From: Corynespora cassiicola
Taxonomy: Eukaryota > Ascomycota > Dothideomycetes > Pleosporales > Corynesporascaceae
Direction of reading: 5' to 3'
Assembly (NCBI GenBank): GCA_022059125.1
Contig: JAEUWY010000001.1
Location: forward strand, 3,534,001 to 3,598,000
DNA length: 64,000 nt
Shown: positions 1 to 12,247 of the stretch, one piece after another
How the letters are laid out: every line of letters begins with the position of its first letter
How positions within the stretch are numbered: position 1 is the stretch's first letter
The notes under the pieces: generated by a model
Seen by the model: only the letters and a program-made list of their open reading frames with translations
Told to the model about the DNA's origin: nothing
Database searches by the model: none
Translations under genes and position numbers: made by a program

Positions 1-1
1 A

Positions 2-1255
2 GAACTACAAGCTGTAGAAATACCAGACAAACCATGGACAGACATTGCTATGGACTTTGTCACCGGATTACCAACGTCTCACGACCCGGTTTCCAGAGTA
101 CCCTACAATGCCATCCTAGTGGTTGTGGACAGATTCACGAAATACGCAGAAATGATTCCATTTAGAGACAACTACACTGCGCCGGAACTAGCACAGGTTA
201 TTCTGGATCGCGTAGTTAGGTATCACGGATTGCCTCAATCAATCATCAGCGACAGAGACAAACTCTTCACATCAAACTACTGGACGACACTGATGTCAGC
301 CATCGGAATTAAAAGAAAATTATCAACGGCATACCATCCACAGACAGACGGTCAAACAGAAAGAACAAACCAGACCATGAAAACATACCTACGGATGTAT
401 AGCAACCAAAAACAAAATAATTGGGTATCACTACTACCCATGGCACAACTCGCATTCAACAACAGAGAATCAGTAACGACGAAGCAATCTCCTTATTATG
501 CATTACACGGGACACACCCAAATCTCCTATTACCAAGGATTAAGGAAGAACGAATCAAGCCAGTTGCAAGTCAAGCAATGGACAAATCGGGAGAATTACG
601 AGAACTTCACGAACAATTACGAAAGAATATCGAGACAGCACAACGCAAGACCATTTCTTATGTCAACCAGAAACGAAAAATGGCACCTCAGCTAAAGAGG
701 GGGGATAAAGTGTATCTTCTCACGAAAAATCTTCGAACGACACGACCAAGCAAGAAATTGGATCACGTCAAGGTCGGACCATTTTTGATTCTAGAACGAA
801 AGGGACCAGTCAACTATAAACTCCAACTCCCTGCCAATGCTAGAATACACCCAGTGTTCCATGTGTCACTATTGGAACCTGCCGACGCCGAAACACCAGT
901 CCAAGAACACTTCCATTACGAGACGGAAGAAGAAGTCGAATTCGAAGTAGAAGCGCTAGTAGGCTACCGCGAGATAGGACGAGACGAATTCCGCGACAAC
1001 CACTTCGCACAGGAATGGTTGGTCAAATGGAAAGGATACCCAGATTCGGAAAACACTTGGGAACCAGAACGAAACCTGAAGAACTGTCAGCGACTACTCA
1101 AGGAAAGCCGAAGACGAAATCACCTCCACTACTACACAGGGGTAATCAAAGAAAACATACCCGAAGAAAGGCGACACATCGTACACGACCAAACACTTAG
1201 GGACCAGCGGACGACACGGGTACTTCCCAGAAGTTGTCGGGAAAACCCTCGATAG
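2..1255 (+). CDS. Gypsy/Ty3 retrotransposon polyprotein, 3' part (integrase plus chromodomain)
   Basis: The frame is open from the left window edge, so the 5' part of pol (protease, reverse transcriptase, RNase H) lies outside. Counting from the Met at 50, the integrase core shows Asp2 in MDFVTG, Asp68 in SDRD and Glu104 in TDGQTER. The last two are 35 residues apart, the D,D35E spacing of retroviral-type integrases. A chromodomain follows at about residues 302-355, with aromatic and acidic residues in [17 protein letters not shown]; in chromoviruses this domain directs integration to marked heterochromatin. The frame is intact over 418 codons, unlike the heavily mutated repeats beside it, so the insertion is young or escaped RIP. 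A 3' LTR follows at 1850. The last 59 bp overlap a convergent ORF on the other strand. Confidence 0.93.
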   Translation, partial: ELQAVEIPDKPWTDIAMDFVTGLPTSHDPVSRVPYNAILVVVDRFTKYAEMIPFRDNYTAPELAQVILDRVVRYHGLPQSIISDRDKLFTSNYWTTLMSAIGIKRKLSTAYHPQTDGQTERTNQTMKTYLRMYSNQKQNNWVSLLPMAQLAFNNRESVTTKQSPYYALHGTHPNLLLPRIKEERIKPVASQAMDKSGELRELHEQLRKNIETAQRKTISYVNQKRKMAPQLKRGDKVYLLTKNLRTTRPSKKLDHVKVGPFLILERKGPVNYKLQLPANARIHPVFHVSLLEPADAETPVQEHFHYETEEEVEFEVEALVGYREIGRDEFRDNHFAQEWLVKWKGYPDSENTWEPERNLKNCQRLLKESRRRNHLHYYTGVIKENIPEERRHIVHDQTLRDQRTTRVLPRSCRENPR

Positions 1256-1766
1256 CGCTCCAAGTGCTCGGAGAAAGGTTAAGAGCAAGACCCTCGGAAG
1301 GACCGTCGAAAGTAAGAACTTCGGACAACGCCTCGCGTTCCCGCTGCTCTTGCTCCTCCAGGTCTCGTTCCTCCACCGATATGGCCTCCTCCGCACGACG
1401 ATCGAGCAAGTCCATCTGTTGACGAAGCCGCTCTTCTTTGGCTCTCGCCACCTGCAAGTCCTCCAAGGCCTTTTCATGCGCTTTCACAGCCGCATCCTGC
1501 GCTTCGCGCGACTCCTTTATCTGTTGTCGCAATTTCTCTTTCTCCTTAGCAAGACGCTGGAACTCGGACTGAGTAACGCGAATGTTGCACCGCTGCCCGC
1601 GATGCAGACACTCACTGCACTTTCCGGAACGAACATGCACCTTACACACTCGTTTATGCTTTACGCAAGTCGAACACTTTTGAACCATGACTTCTCCTAC
1701 GGCCTCGACAAAATCAGCTAGGCGATGACGGCGGACGGTACTGGAGACTGTTGGTGTTTTAGGCAT
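1197..1766 (-). CDS. Antisense ORF inside the Gypsy element: Zn2Cys6-like cluster plus coiled coil
   Basis: An intact 189-codon ORF (203 if started at 1808) lies antisense between pol and the 3' LTR, overlapping the end of pol tail to tail. Numbered from 1808, cysteines sit at 45, 48, 55, 64, 67 and 74: C-x2-C-x6-C-x8-C-x2-C-x6-C with basic residues between the second and third. That is the spacing of fungal Zn2Cys6 DNA-binding domains. Residues about 79-163 are rich in E, K, R, Q and A and should form a coiled coil, the usual dimerisation arrangement after such a cluster. The C-terminal 40 residues are acidic to neutral. I prefer the Met at 1766 (MPKTPTVSS). Transcription would have to start in or near the 3' LTR on the minus strand. 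Alternatives are a zinc-knuckle RNA-binding protein or a captured host fragment. Function is unknown. Confidence 0.7.
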   Translation of the reverse strand: MPKTPTVSSTVRRHRLADFVEAVGEVMVQKCSTCVKHKRVCKVHVRSGKCSECLHRGQRCNIRVTQSEFQRLAKEKEKLRQQIKESREAQDAAVKAHEKALEDLQVARAKEERLRQQMDLLDRRAEEAISVEERDLEEQEQREREALSEVLTFDGPSEGLALNLSPSTWSAIEGFPDNFWEVPVSSAGP

Positions 1767-1837
1767 CGTTGCGAAAGTGGGCAGCAACGAGGGAAACCCG
1801 CGCGTCATATGTTAGCTCAGAGGACCGAGCTAGGCTA

Positions 1838-1849
1838 GAGGGGGGATAG
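1838..1849 (+). other. Polypurine tract of the Gypsy element
   Basis: A purine-rich run (AGAGGGGGGATAG) directly precedes the LTR start. This is the expected position and composition of the plus-strand primer for reverse transcription. Confidence 0.7.
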
Positions 1850-2219
1850 TGTTATGAGCCACAAACGTGGGCCAATGACGGGGCCGACAGGGTCGCACCG
1901 CCATGGCTGGTCACGTGACGTGCTCAGTTGATCAGTCCGCTCAGCAGTACTGAGCAACTGAGCAGTACTGAGCAGAAGCCTCAGGCACATGTATATAGTC
2001 CACACAATTGTACTCTACAATTGTGTTCACCTTGTTAGCAAATCTATCGTTTGGAATTGACTATCAACCTATCGTGCTCTATCTGCCAACACGGAGACCC
2101 GTACAGCATATCGCACATCGTTTCACTCACGTGACCCTACCAGTACTTATCCCCGAGAATCAACCCAAGCAGCTACTTGCTCCCTAGCCTCGCTCATAGC
2201 CTGTAGCACAGCCTTAACA
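1850..2219 (+). repeat. 3' LTR of the Gypsy element
   Basis: The 370-bp segment starts TGTTA and ends TAACA, a 5-bp terminal inverted repeat of the TG...CA type, and sits just after the polypurine tract. It has a TATA-like TATATA at 1992-1997 and, at 1939-1974, closely spaced near-palindromes built on CTCAGCAGTACTGAG that could form hairpins or bind a factor. AT-rich DNA begins immediately after it. The 5' LTR and the other target-site copy are outside the window, so the end is inferred from the terminal repeat only. Confidence 0.8.
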
Positions 2220-4732
2220 ATTAATAAATAAGTAAGTAATTTCTATTTTATAAGTTTACTAGTTTACTAATTTATAAATTTATAACTATATATATTATAA
2301 ATCGCAGATTATAAATTATAAAAATAATAGCTAAAAAATAATAATACTATTTTAAAGCTTTAAAATTTTAAGCTCTAAAGTTTTAAAGCTTTAAAACTTT
2401 AAAACTTTAAAAAATTTTTTAAAAATAATATAAAAGTATTATAATTTATAGTTATTAAAGTATTAAACGTAAAGCGTAGTTATATAAAATAAAATACTTT
2501 TAATAAATTACTATAAGCTTTAGATAAAAGCTCTAAGTAGAAGCTCTAATATTTTACTATAAAAATTTAACTTTTATAAATATCTATCTAAATAAATATT
2601 ATAAAAAAAAACTATTACTATTTAAAAAAATATTATTAGTTATATTTATAATAACTGTATAAATTATTTATTTTTTAAGTTTTATTATATTTTATATCCG
2701 TACACGTAAGTTTTAAAACTTATATTAAAATTATAACTAATTATTATAGTTAGTTTATAAACTACAGACTGTAAACTAGCTTATAAACTAATCTATAGTT
2801 AACTATAAGTTTTTAAAATTAGTAGCTATAGTAAACTAATTAGCGTAGTAATATAGACTTTATTTTTACAGTTTTTTAAGCTGTAAATATTACTAGTATT
2901 ACTAATATTACTAATATTACTAATATTATTATAATAATTTTTATTACTACGTATATTTTTTTTATTATAATAATTTGATAAAACTTTATATATAAAATTT
3001 TAAAAATTTTTTTTAGTAAATATAAAATTATATACGCTAACTATTTCTGTATTCTTATTATTATATTTAAATATATATTTTATATAGCAGGTAATTTTTT
3101 TTTTTTTTAGCTAAATACTTTTTTAAAATAAAAAAAAATATCTAAGTACGCGATAGTATTTATAAAAAGTAATATTTATAAAAAACAGTTTATAATATTA
3201 ATAATTCTTTTACTTAATTAATTAATTTTTTTTTTAAGCTTTTGCTATAACTACTATAAGCTATATTATATATAATTATACTATATATAACTCTACTGTA
3301 ATATTTATATAACTATAATAGTAGAAAATATACGCGAAATAATTAAAATAGTAGAAAATAATAGTATTAAAAAGTAAAATAGAAATAGAAACGTACGTAC
3401 GCAGACAGTAGTAATTATATAAATTATATAATATAGATATAAAAAATTAAAAACTAAAAATAGATATAAAAGTTATATACTAAAAAAATATTATAGTTAT
3501 AATTATTATAAATTAAAAGTAGAAAAAATTATTAAAATAAATATTTATTATTATTTAAAATAAAAATATAGATTACGTATTAATATTACGTTACGTAATA
3601 AAATAATATTATAAAATATATAAAATTACGCAACGGGTAGTACGTACTAACTAAAACAAAATAAAAATAAAATAATATACTTACTGCTTATTAATAATAA
3701 AATAAAAACAGTAAAAAAAAATAGAAAAACTAATAATTTATAAATATTAAAAATATAAAAATTATAATAAGCTAATTAGTAACTTAGCAGACTTAGCTAG
3801 CTTACTAAAATAATTATATAAAAATAATTTTTTTTAAAAATTTTAAAATGGCTACTATAAAAGCTTTTAAATCTATATATTTTAATTAAAAAGCTTAGTA
3901 GTAATATACGTATTTTTATAAAATAGTTTATTTTTTTAAAAGTAAGCGGAACTAGAAAATAGGCGGAACTCTTATAGCTAAGCTTAACTATATTTACTAT
4001 ATCCGGCTAAATATTTAGTATTATAATATACTAATATTATACTATAAAAACTAGAAGCCGCGCAGTATTAGCTATTAAAAAGCTTAATAGTATAAGTTTT
4101 TCTACTATTATTTAAACAACAGCTGTTATATAGAGTAGAAATTTTTCTAGTTATATATAAGTTAGAGAACGAAGTTTAACTGTAATTATGTCAGCGTTAT
4201 ATCTATAATATTAAAAAAAATAATAATAAATAGTATAAAAAAAGTTTGGAAACTTACTAGCTCTAAAAGCAATAATTAACTGTACTTCTATAGCTTAATT
4301 TAGTTAGCTTTTAATTTAGTTTTTAGTAGAAAAATCTAAAATTTACTACTTATTTAAAAAATAACAGCTACTAAAAGTTAACTCTGTACAGCTTAGTAGA
4401 AGTTAGTAATAGCTCTAAAACTTTATTTATTATTTAATTAAAGTAATTTAATATATCTGTTAATATCTCTACAAAACCCGTCTAGTAAAATAATATCTAG
4501 ATTAGTATTTAATATAGTATACTTACTAAAGGTGCTTTAATAGCTAGTAGTATAGTATCTACTCGTACTGCCGCAGTAACCCGAGCTATATAGTATTTTT
4601 TAAACTAAAAAAAGCTTTTAAGTTTTTTTAAAATTAAATTTTTTTTATCTTAATAACTAGTCTAATTAAAAAGTTATAGTAGTTTAAAAAGTATAACTTT
4701 TTTAAGAGTTTTTTTCGTGTCACCCTACTGTA
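2220..4732. repeat. AT-rich block, RIP-degraded repeat DNA
   Basis: About 2.5 kb of almost pure A/T with stops in all frames and many TA dinucleotides, the product expected from C-to-T RIP in repeats. No reading frame can be followed. Its right edge is a transposon terminal repeat (separate entry). I could not find the matching left end, so the internal structure is unresolved. Confidence 0.85.
4640..4730 (-). repeat. Right terminal inverted repeat of a Tc1/mariner-like element
   Basis: Read from the right end inward the segment begins CAGTAGGGTGACAC, followed by an A-run and then GTTATACTTTTTAAACTACT. The same order of blocks occurs at 11,539 (reverse) and 20,423 (forward). The outer flank is TA (4731-4732), the target duplication of this superfamily. 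Differences between copies are mainly C/T and G/A, as RIP would give. Confidence 0.65.
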
Positions 4733-6589
4733 ATTAATAATATTATGTCTCACGCCAGAATAATATGCATTACTAAGCTTGCCGTGAGTTTTCCGTTAGA
4801 TAGCTAGGTAGGGTGCAACCAACACAATACACCAATTTTTATAATGAGACCACCCACCGAAGCACTCAAAAGTGCGACATATTATTATCAACACTCGGGT
4901 CTACAGCTCCGGCCATTGACATATTGAAAGTGCTCTCTCGACTTCGTTAGAGATTGGGGAGAAGCATTTTTTAAGTGGTGCCGAGTCACTGCAAGAACAC
5001 TTTTGTACACAATTGAATACATGTTATCATGCGGAAGAATTCCGCTTGGTATATCCGTACGAAAGCGAATACGATAAATCTGTTCGTACTCGGTCTCGGT
5101 CTCGGTTTTCGTGTCCGCACGGCGAACACTGGAGTAGGCGAAAAATTTAAACGGCTACTGCGACAATAGGATACTCGCCCAGCGCACAAAGATCTGACAC
5201 AAATTTACCCACTAATTGATGGGGGGCGTTAAGACCTGAGATACTTAGACTATTGTAATCCCTTTGAGTTGACCTAAAGTATCTAGTAGAGCGAAATTGT
5301 AGAGGGTCGTCTCTTCTGCACAGATACCTGAAACTTGACTTACGCACTTGTTACGTGATATTCCCACGTGCCCGGGTTTGTGATCGAATTTATCTATACC
5401 GATCCTGTTTGCGTATTTGCGGTCCCATGTGTCTTCTTCAGATTCTGATTTGCCCCGTAGCTCATCGGAACCATTACTGTTCGGCTCAATCGTAACGACG
5501 GGCCCCGAAGGAGTTTGTGCAGTACATTCAAGGCGCATATCCACAGACACGCTAAGACCAGCCGTGGATTTTAATCACTGTGTACTAGTGGCTAACCCGA
5601 AGCAAGGTGCACATGATTGTGCTGTCGGGCGCTAAGCCGCGACTATTGCGATAGTCCACGAGCGACAGGTACGCATTTAAGGGCCCAAGTATTGACAGCG
5701 ATACCTGTGCGCAATCTGTTCAGCAGTCTACCGTTGGAATTTTTTAAGGAAAATTTTGTCTCGTTATCTCATGACTCTTATCTAACGATAGACGTAATTG
5801 ATACCCAATTCTTGTCATTGCCCCTGTCTGAGAACCAACCCTGACTCTTTTCTTTAGGGGGTTCGAAAGACTTTATACCATGTTGAACACAGCCAACGCA
5901 TCGCAGTTTCGCCTCGTCGTACTCTTGAACAGGTGCTCCGTAGTTTGACGCGTCGCAATCAAGATTAGCCGAATCTGTCTTTATTTTGTCAGTTCAAATC
6001 CGCCCAGAAATCTCCAGTGCACGTTAAAGCCGGGCCTCAGATGAACGGTGGCGGGTTTTGGAGGGGATGAAATATCCGAATCTTCCTGCGGTTTCATACA
6101 TAATGAAATGGGCTTCTTGAGATTACCATTATCGGCTGTGCACTTTTTCTGCAGCTACGTAAAAGTGTGTTTTGAGGAAGTCTGGACCCGCAAGATGTAC
6201 GCAATACAGCTGCGGTTCGTGCATCTGACCGAGAGAGAGAGAGACCGAGATCGAGACCGCAAATCACGCCGATCGGTCACGAATCCGCCGCTGATCAATG
6301 CAGCTTGGAAAATGTCCGAACGCAGGATGGAACCACTTTCCTTAGGCTTCTTCCAAGGCGAAGCTCCGTTGCGCACCTTACCCGCGGGTCGATGTGTAAG
6401 TGGCAAATCTACACTGGACACAGCCGTCAAAAGCGACACAAATTTTAACTTGTCGCCCTATGATTAGTAAATAGCTGTAGTGCCTATCGTTCGCCGTAGT
6501 AGCAAGGCGAAGTATTTAAATGCTATCGCCTGCAGCAATTAACCCACCATCACTCCTCAGCCATCAATCCGTTCGGTCCAACAAGCGTT
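4733..6589. other. Gene-free spacer between the AT block and the FAD oxidase gene
   Basis: Base composition returns to normal. The short open frames here lack recognisable domains and overlap on both strands. A GA-rich simple repeat with GAGAGAGAGA lies around 6231-6260. The right end presumably holds the promoter of the gene starting at 6590. I see nothing else in it. Confidence 0.5.
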
Positions 6590-8247
6590 ATGCATTCAAG
6601 GCTCCTCTTTGGTCTTCTGCCTCTCGTGGCTACTAAAAGTACCAGCTATGGAACCGACTTTATCGCGAATGTGTCAGAGCACGCGGACCCTGCCGTTGCT
6701 TGCAACATTTTGAAGACCCGGTTCGCAAATCTGACGTTCCTTCCCGAAGATGTCGGCTATGAAAACGAAAACCAAGGTTGATACACTCGTTCTTCCTTCT
6801 ACGATAGCATCAGCTCACACCCGCAGTTTCATGGGATGCTTCGTCTTGGCTCGGTCCCGCCTGTGTTTTTGCGCCTCGGGACGCCAACGATTTGTCCTTT
6901 GCTGTGAAGACTCTCGTCAACACCTCTACGCCGTTCGCTATGCGTGGAGGAGGTCACATGCCTATCCCTGATGCAGCCAATATCAACTCCACGGGTGTGC
7001 AGATCTCAAGCACGAACTTGAACGTGCTTGAATTGTCAGAAGATAAACAGACGATGTCAATTGGCCCAGGGCCACGATGGGGCGATGTGTTTGAATACAT
7101 GGACGGCACCAACTTGACGGTCGTTGGAGGAAGACTTCCTCCCGTCGGTGTTCCGGGGCTGCTACTCGGTGGTGGAGTCTCATACTTCAGCTATGCTCAC
7201 GGTCTCGCATCATCGAATGGCAAAATCAAGGCTTTTGAAGTACGATACCAAGCATCCTATGAGAGATCTTGCTGACAGGTGCAGGTCGTTCTTGCCGATG
7301 GTACCATTGCCACTGTTACTGCAGATTGCGAGTATTCTGATCTCTACTGGGCTCTGCTAGGCGGTGGCAATTCATTTGCTCTTGTTACACGCTTTGACCT
7401 CCAGACTTTCCCGCTCGAAACCACCCTCCGCGCCGAAGCGACGTACGAAGAATCAGAAGAGACAAAGGATCTATACCTCGACGCTCTACTCGACTACACA
7501 CTTAACGGTGATGTAGACACGAATTTCGCCATCACGCCGGTCGCCCGATGGGGCCCAAACTATACCGCGCCCAGCTACGAGGCTACTTTGATATACAATG
7601 GTTCTGTACTTCCAACATCTGGTCCTGCGGTCCAATTTTTCGACGGCACACTCAAGGCTGTCAACGAGAGTGCTACTATGCAGCCACTATCACTAGCTGA
7701 GTACAGCCGCCTGACGAAGTTTGCTTTCGAGCAAGGTGGTCCCGGGTACGGCTTTAGGCAGAGGTTCCGTGTCGTATCGGTAAAGGCGACTCGCGAGGCG
7801 ATGGACATCGTTCATGATAACTGGTTCGGTATGCTTCAGGAGAGAGGCATCGCCAATCGTGTACCCGGATTCTTTTGCGGTATCGCATTCAATGCTGTTA
7901 CACGAACCTTTGCGGAGATGTCCCAGGGCCTTCCGCAGAACATGGATCTGGAACCCGCGTTCTGGGTTGAGGAGAGCATGTCTTGGAGCAATGCCGAGGA
8001 TGATGCTGAGCTCGCTCAATTTGTCGAAGATGTGAATGTGAAGATCGAGTCGCAGCTCCAGGAAAAGAATCTTTCGTCGCGCTTCATATATCTGAACGAC
8101 GCCAACAAGGGTCAACCAGTCTTTGAGAGTTACGGGGTCAAGAACGTCAAGAAGCTTAACGATATTCGGGAAAAGTACGATCCTGATCGAGTCTACACAG
8201 ATCTTATGCCTGGAGGCTTCAAAGTCGCTTACTCTAAGCCACACTAA
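6590..8247 (+). CDS. Secreted BBE-type FAD-dependent oxidase
   Basis: Proposed exons are 6590-6776, 6827-7239 and 7285-8247, giving 520 residues; the two introns are 50 and 45 bp. A hydrophobic N-terminus fits a signal peptide. The FAD-binding PCMH domain has RGGGHMPIPDAANI, whose His is in the position that carries 8-alpha-histidyl FAD in berberine-bridge-like enzymes. PPVGVPGLLLGGG follows, then a substrate domain and a C-terminal BBE motif DRVYTDLMPGGFKV. Such enzymes oxidise alcohols, sugars or secondary metabolites with O2 and release H2O2; the substrate here cannot be told. The gene is intact although the DNA on both sides (to 4.7 kb and from 8.4 kb) is AT-rich transposon debris. Another FAD oxidase is at 40.6-42.7 kb but is not closely similar. 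Confidence 0.88.
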
Positions 8248-8399
8248 GCGATACACTTTCACACTACTTGACAAGCCCAGTGGAAAAGGACCAGCCGTGT
8301 GACGGCTGCTGATAGTATTATTTACATCTCACACATTTTTTCTTCTGAAATAGCTACATAAGCTCGGGCACAAGGTTTTCGGCTATTTCTAGGTTCCGG

Positions 8400-8607
8400 C
8401 CACTCTTAACAAACTTACCTCTCTATATTAACTTTAGCTACTTTAAATATTAGCTATATTTAATAAATATAAAAAAACTAGCTAAAAAAATATAATAGCT
8501 AATTTTATATATTTATAAAGAAAACTAGTATTGAAAAAACGTAATATAAAAAGTTATATATATTAAAGTTATATATATTAAAGTTATATATGTTAAAGTT
8601 ATATATA
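8400..8607. repeat. AT-rich margin with a 15-bp tandem repeat
   Basis: AT-rich sequence begins after the FAD oxidase gene. At about 8551-8607 a unit close to TTATATATATTAAAG is repeated about four times, ending at the TA that flanks the mariner-like element. Confidence 0.6.
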
Positions 8608-10993
8608 CAGAGGAGTGATATTAAAATAGTTTAATTAAAAAATAGCAGTTTTTAAACTGATATAACTTTTTAACTAAACTAGTTATAAAAAAAAGAAAAA
8701 AATTATTTAATAGAAATTTATAAAAACTTTAAATTTAGAAATTAAAAAATATAGTTTATAATAGAATTATAAAGTTATTAATAAGCTCAAAGTAAAAGTA
8801 AAAAAAGTATAAATTTAAAAGCTAATTTATTTTTTATTTAAAAAGTTATTTAAACTTTTTATTTTACGCTATGTTAATTATATTTAGTATATATTACGTA
8901 AGCAAAAAACTAGATTTAAAAAGTTAATTCAATATTAAAAAAATAAAGTTTAAAAAAGTTAAGTTTTACTTATATAAGTAATTATTATATAATAATAAAT
9001 TAGTTATATTAGTATGTAAATAAATATTTTAAAAACTAAATTCTAAATTTTTATTTTATTTTAATAAAAATAAAATAGAACTTTACTTTTTAAACTATAA
9101 AAAAAATTAATTTTTTATTAAAAGCTAAGACATCTATTATAACTATTTCTAATATATTAAATAAAAATAAAAAAAGTATTTATATTACTATATAACAAAT
9201 AAAAAAAAATTATTTAATAGCTTAAATAAATAACAAAATAAAGATAAGATTAAGCTATTAGAAAGAAATAAAAAAAAACTAATAAAGATTTAATTAAAAG
9301 CTCTAAAAAAATAAATAAAAAAATATCTAGAAAAAGTATATAAAATATTTAAAAATAGAAAATTATAGTATAAAAATTAGTAATAATAAACTTTATTTAA
9401 ATAACAAAAAGCTGAAATAAAATTAAAATATATAAAAAAATATTAAAAAAAATATAAAAAATATAAATTTAAATAAAATTACATTTTTTAATATATTAGT
9501 AATAGAAAAAAGTCTAGGTTCTAGAAAAAAATATATTAGAAAAAAAAGAAATAAAAGTATAGAATCTAAAATAGCTTTTATAAAATTAAATTATAAATAA
9601 AAAAAAATAAAAAAAAATTATAAAAAATTAAAAAAAATTAAAAAAAATTAAAAATTAATACTAATTAAGTTATAGCTTAAAATATTATTATATTAGTATA
9701 AAAAGCTATTTAGATAGAAAGAAAATTAGAATTAGTATTTATTAAAACACCTAATTTTGAAAATAACTTTAATAATATAAATTATATATAAAAAGTATTA
9801 AAATTTATTATTAAAATACAAATAAAACCCGGTTAGTTTATCTACTTTTTTTTTAATTTTTAAATTAAATTTAGTATTTAATTAAATTATTTTTTATTAA
9901 TTATTAAATTATATAATTTGTAAAAACACAAAGCAACTTATTTATAATACAGCTTAAATACTACTTAGAATAAAAGTTTACAGAACTAAAAAGTAACTAT
10001 AAATTAGAATTTATAGATTTTTTTTAAAAAAATATTTTTAAACTACACAGCTATTTAGAAATATTATATTTTTTAATATTCTTTTCTAAAACCTTCTATT
10101 TTTAGTTTAGTTTAGTACTATTTTAGTTATAGAAAAATAAAAAATTTAAATAGCTAAATATTGAAACTTAAATTAAAATTAAATTAAAAGTTAAAATTAA
10201 AGTTGAGTTAAAAGTTAAAATTATATACGTAATATTAAAAAGTAAATTCAGACTTTATACAGACAAAGTTTGTTATATAATTAATATAAATACTAATTAG
10301 TTTATAAACTGCAAATTTTAATAAAATAATTTAAAAATTTATACACTTAAATTAGTTTTAAAATAGTTTAAAAGAGATAAAATTGAATTATTTAAATATC
10401 TAGCTTATAGTTTAGATTTAACACCTATAAAAAACGTCTAAACTATATTAAAAAAAAATTTAAAAAAAATTTAAATTCTAATCTATTAAGTAAAAAATAA
10501 AATAAAAAAGATAATACTTTATTTATAAATACTATAAATAAAAAATAGAATTTAATTCTACAAAAAATAATAGATAATTATATATTATTTTTATCTAAAC
10601 GTAAGAAAGCAGTTATTAAAGCTAATAGATATTATACAAAATGTTAATAATTTAATTAATTATTAATTTATTTATATAGTTTGATTTTTAATTTTTTTTT
10701 CTATTTTTTTATATATATATAGTATACAAGTAGATAATAATAAAAAAAAAATTATATACTAGATAAAAAATAAATCAGCACTTAATTTTGTATTATTTTT
10801 AACCTCTACTTTAAGCTTATTTATAATTTTATAACTTTAATACAAACTCTAATTTTTTATTTTTAAAATTAAAGTTTTAATAAATCTCTATTAAATTAAT
10901 TTTTTTTATTTTTATAACTAGTTTAGTAAATAAGTTATATTAGTTTAAAAACTGCTGTTTTTTTAATTAAACTATTTTAATATTACTCTACTA
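8608..10993. mobile_element. RIP-degraded Tc1/mariner-like transposon with long terminal inverted repeats
   Basis: The left end (8608 on) and the reverse complement of the right end (about 10,885-10,993) match over roughly 100 bp, sharing blocks such as TTAAAATAGTTTAATTAAAA and GCAGTTTTTAAACT. Both ends are flanked by TA, giving an element of 2386 bp. Near 10,406-10,441 the plus strand reads a decayed form of the transposase signature around the last catalytic residue (Y-S-x-D-L-x-P-I-x-N-V then a stop where Trp is normal). About 10,590-10,640 resembles the C-terminal end of such transposases. All frames carry stops, so it cannot encode a protein. Changes fit C-to-T RIP. No non-repeat cargo is visible. 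Confidence 0.8.
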
Positions 10994-11541
10994 TACAAAA
11001 ATCTAATATAACTACTTTAGTTACTATTTATATTAAATTATTATAATATTTTTTTAATATAGTTAAGTAGATAGTTACGCGCGCGCTAAAGTACTTAAAA
11101 ATAAGTAGTTTATTTAGAAGTTACGTTATTATTAATATTTAGATATTTAGAAGTAATTATTAAAAGTTAAAAGTATTATATAAAATATTAATTTTTTTAT
11201 ATAATTTAATTTTTTTAAAAATATTTCTACTATTAATATTTTTAATAAAATTATTAAACGTTTAGAATAAATAAAATTCATAATAAATAAATAAAAAATA
11301 AAAACTGTATATTAGAAAAAAAATCAGCTTTTAATTTTGCGTTTTTTTATTATATTTTTACTTAAATTTTTAAAACTATAAATATTATATAAACTATTTT
11401 TTTTAAATACTAAAGCTAAACTTATAAATATTTTTAAAATTATTATATTTTTACTTTAAAAGCTGGTCTAATTACAGAGTTATAGTAGTTTCAATAGTAC
11501 ACTTTTTTTTAAGTTTTTTTTTTTAATGTCACCTCTCTGTA
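10994..11541. repeat. AT-rich remnant ending in a second mariner-like terminal repeat
   Basis: About 550 bp of AT-rich DNA whose middle (a TCAGC-TTAATTTTG block near 11,325) resembles the 3' region of the neighbouring element. It ends at 11,460-11,539 with a terminal repeat that, read inward, starts CAGAGAGGTGACATT and contains CTCTGTAATTAGACCAGC. The flank at 11,540-11,541 is TA. No left end was found, so this is a 3' fragment, perhaps cut by the neighbouring insertion. Confidence 0.65.
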
Positions 11542-12247
11542 CACATAAGAGATCAGAGCTTAAGAAAAGTCACTTCTAGATTAGCCACATTACTCTATTG
11601 TGTCCACAAGGTCTTTCTTTTCCAAGCACGACTAATTAACTTGCTGAAACTATGCCTCCTATGTTGCCAAGCAAAAGTAGTGTTAGCGCGGCACGGGTGG
11701 GTGATCTTTGATCGCTATGTTGTCCTTTACAGACTTACTTGCCTTGATAGTTCTACCCCTTCTAACTATCTACTTTGAGCGACTTCTTGGCGCGCTGACA
11801 CTACTTTTGCCTGATACCATAGCTTAGACAACGACATTACTGTGAATGCAACAATGTCTGAAGTTACTTGTGCGAGTAGATCTCAAGCAGCAAGAACAAA
11901 CAGTGTTTGAAACAGCCACGATTTGTGGTATTTGACCTATCTATGTTCCATGTTGCCTGTGAAAGAGACCTGAAGAACGTTCAATTGCCCTAAGAAACAA
12001 GCACAGCATTAAGGACTGACTTTACAAATAAGACAGAGCGATTGAACACTAGTTGTGCTTTGGGTATTCGGTCCGTGTCGAGGCTAACAATTCCGTGTCA
12101 TCAAGTTGCTGGGCCGTTCTGTCCGGTAGTCTTCCCGCACGATGTTTGCGGAACTCTTTAACAGAGTGAATGGATGTATACACGTTTGATGTGCTGTATT
12201 TCCTTACTCAGTTCCTCAAAAAGCGTCGGTATCATGGAATTCCGAAC
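11542..12247. other. Spacer of ordinary composition
   Basis: Unique-looking sequence with no open frame worth calling. It separates the AT-rich block from the small membrane protein gene. Confidence 0.5.

Noticed and set aside
3280..3300. ACTCTACTGTA in the AT block as a possible transposon end
   Set aside because: The adjoining bases do not match the inner part of the terminal repeat.
5147..6467. Several frames of 65-140 codons on both strands
   Set aside because: They overlap each other, lack domains or signal peptides, and one is driven by a GAGAGA simple repeat.
8410..8426. Sequence resembling a mariner-like end (CCTCTCTATA)
   Set aside because: It has no A/T-run or inner blocks of the family and points into the FAD oxidase gene; chance match.
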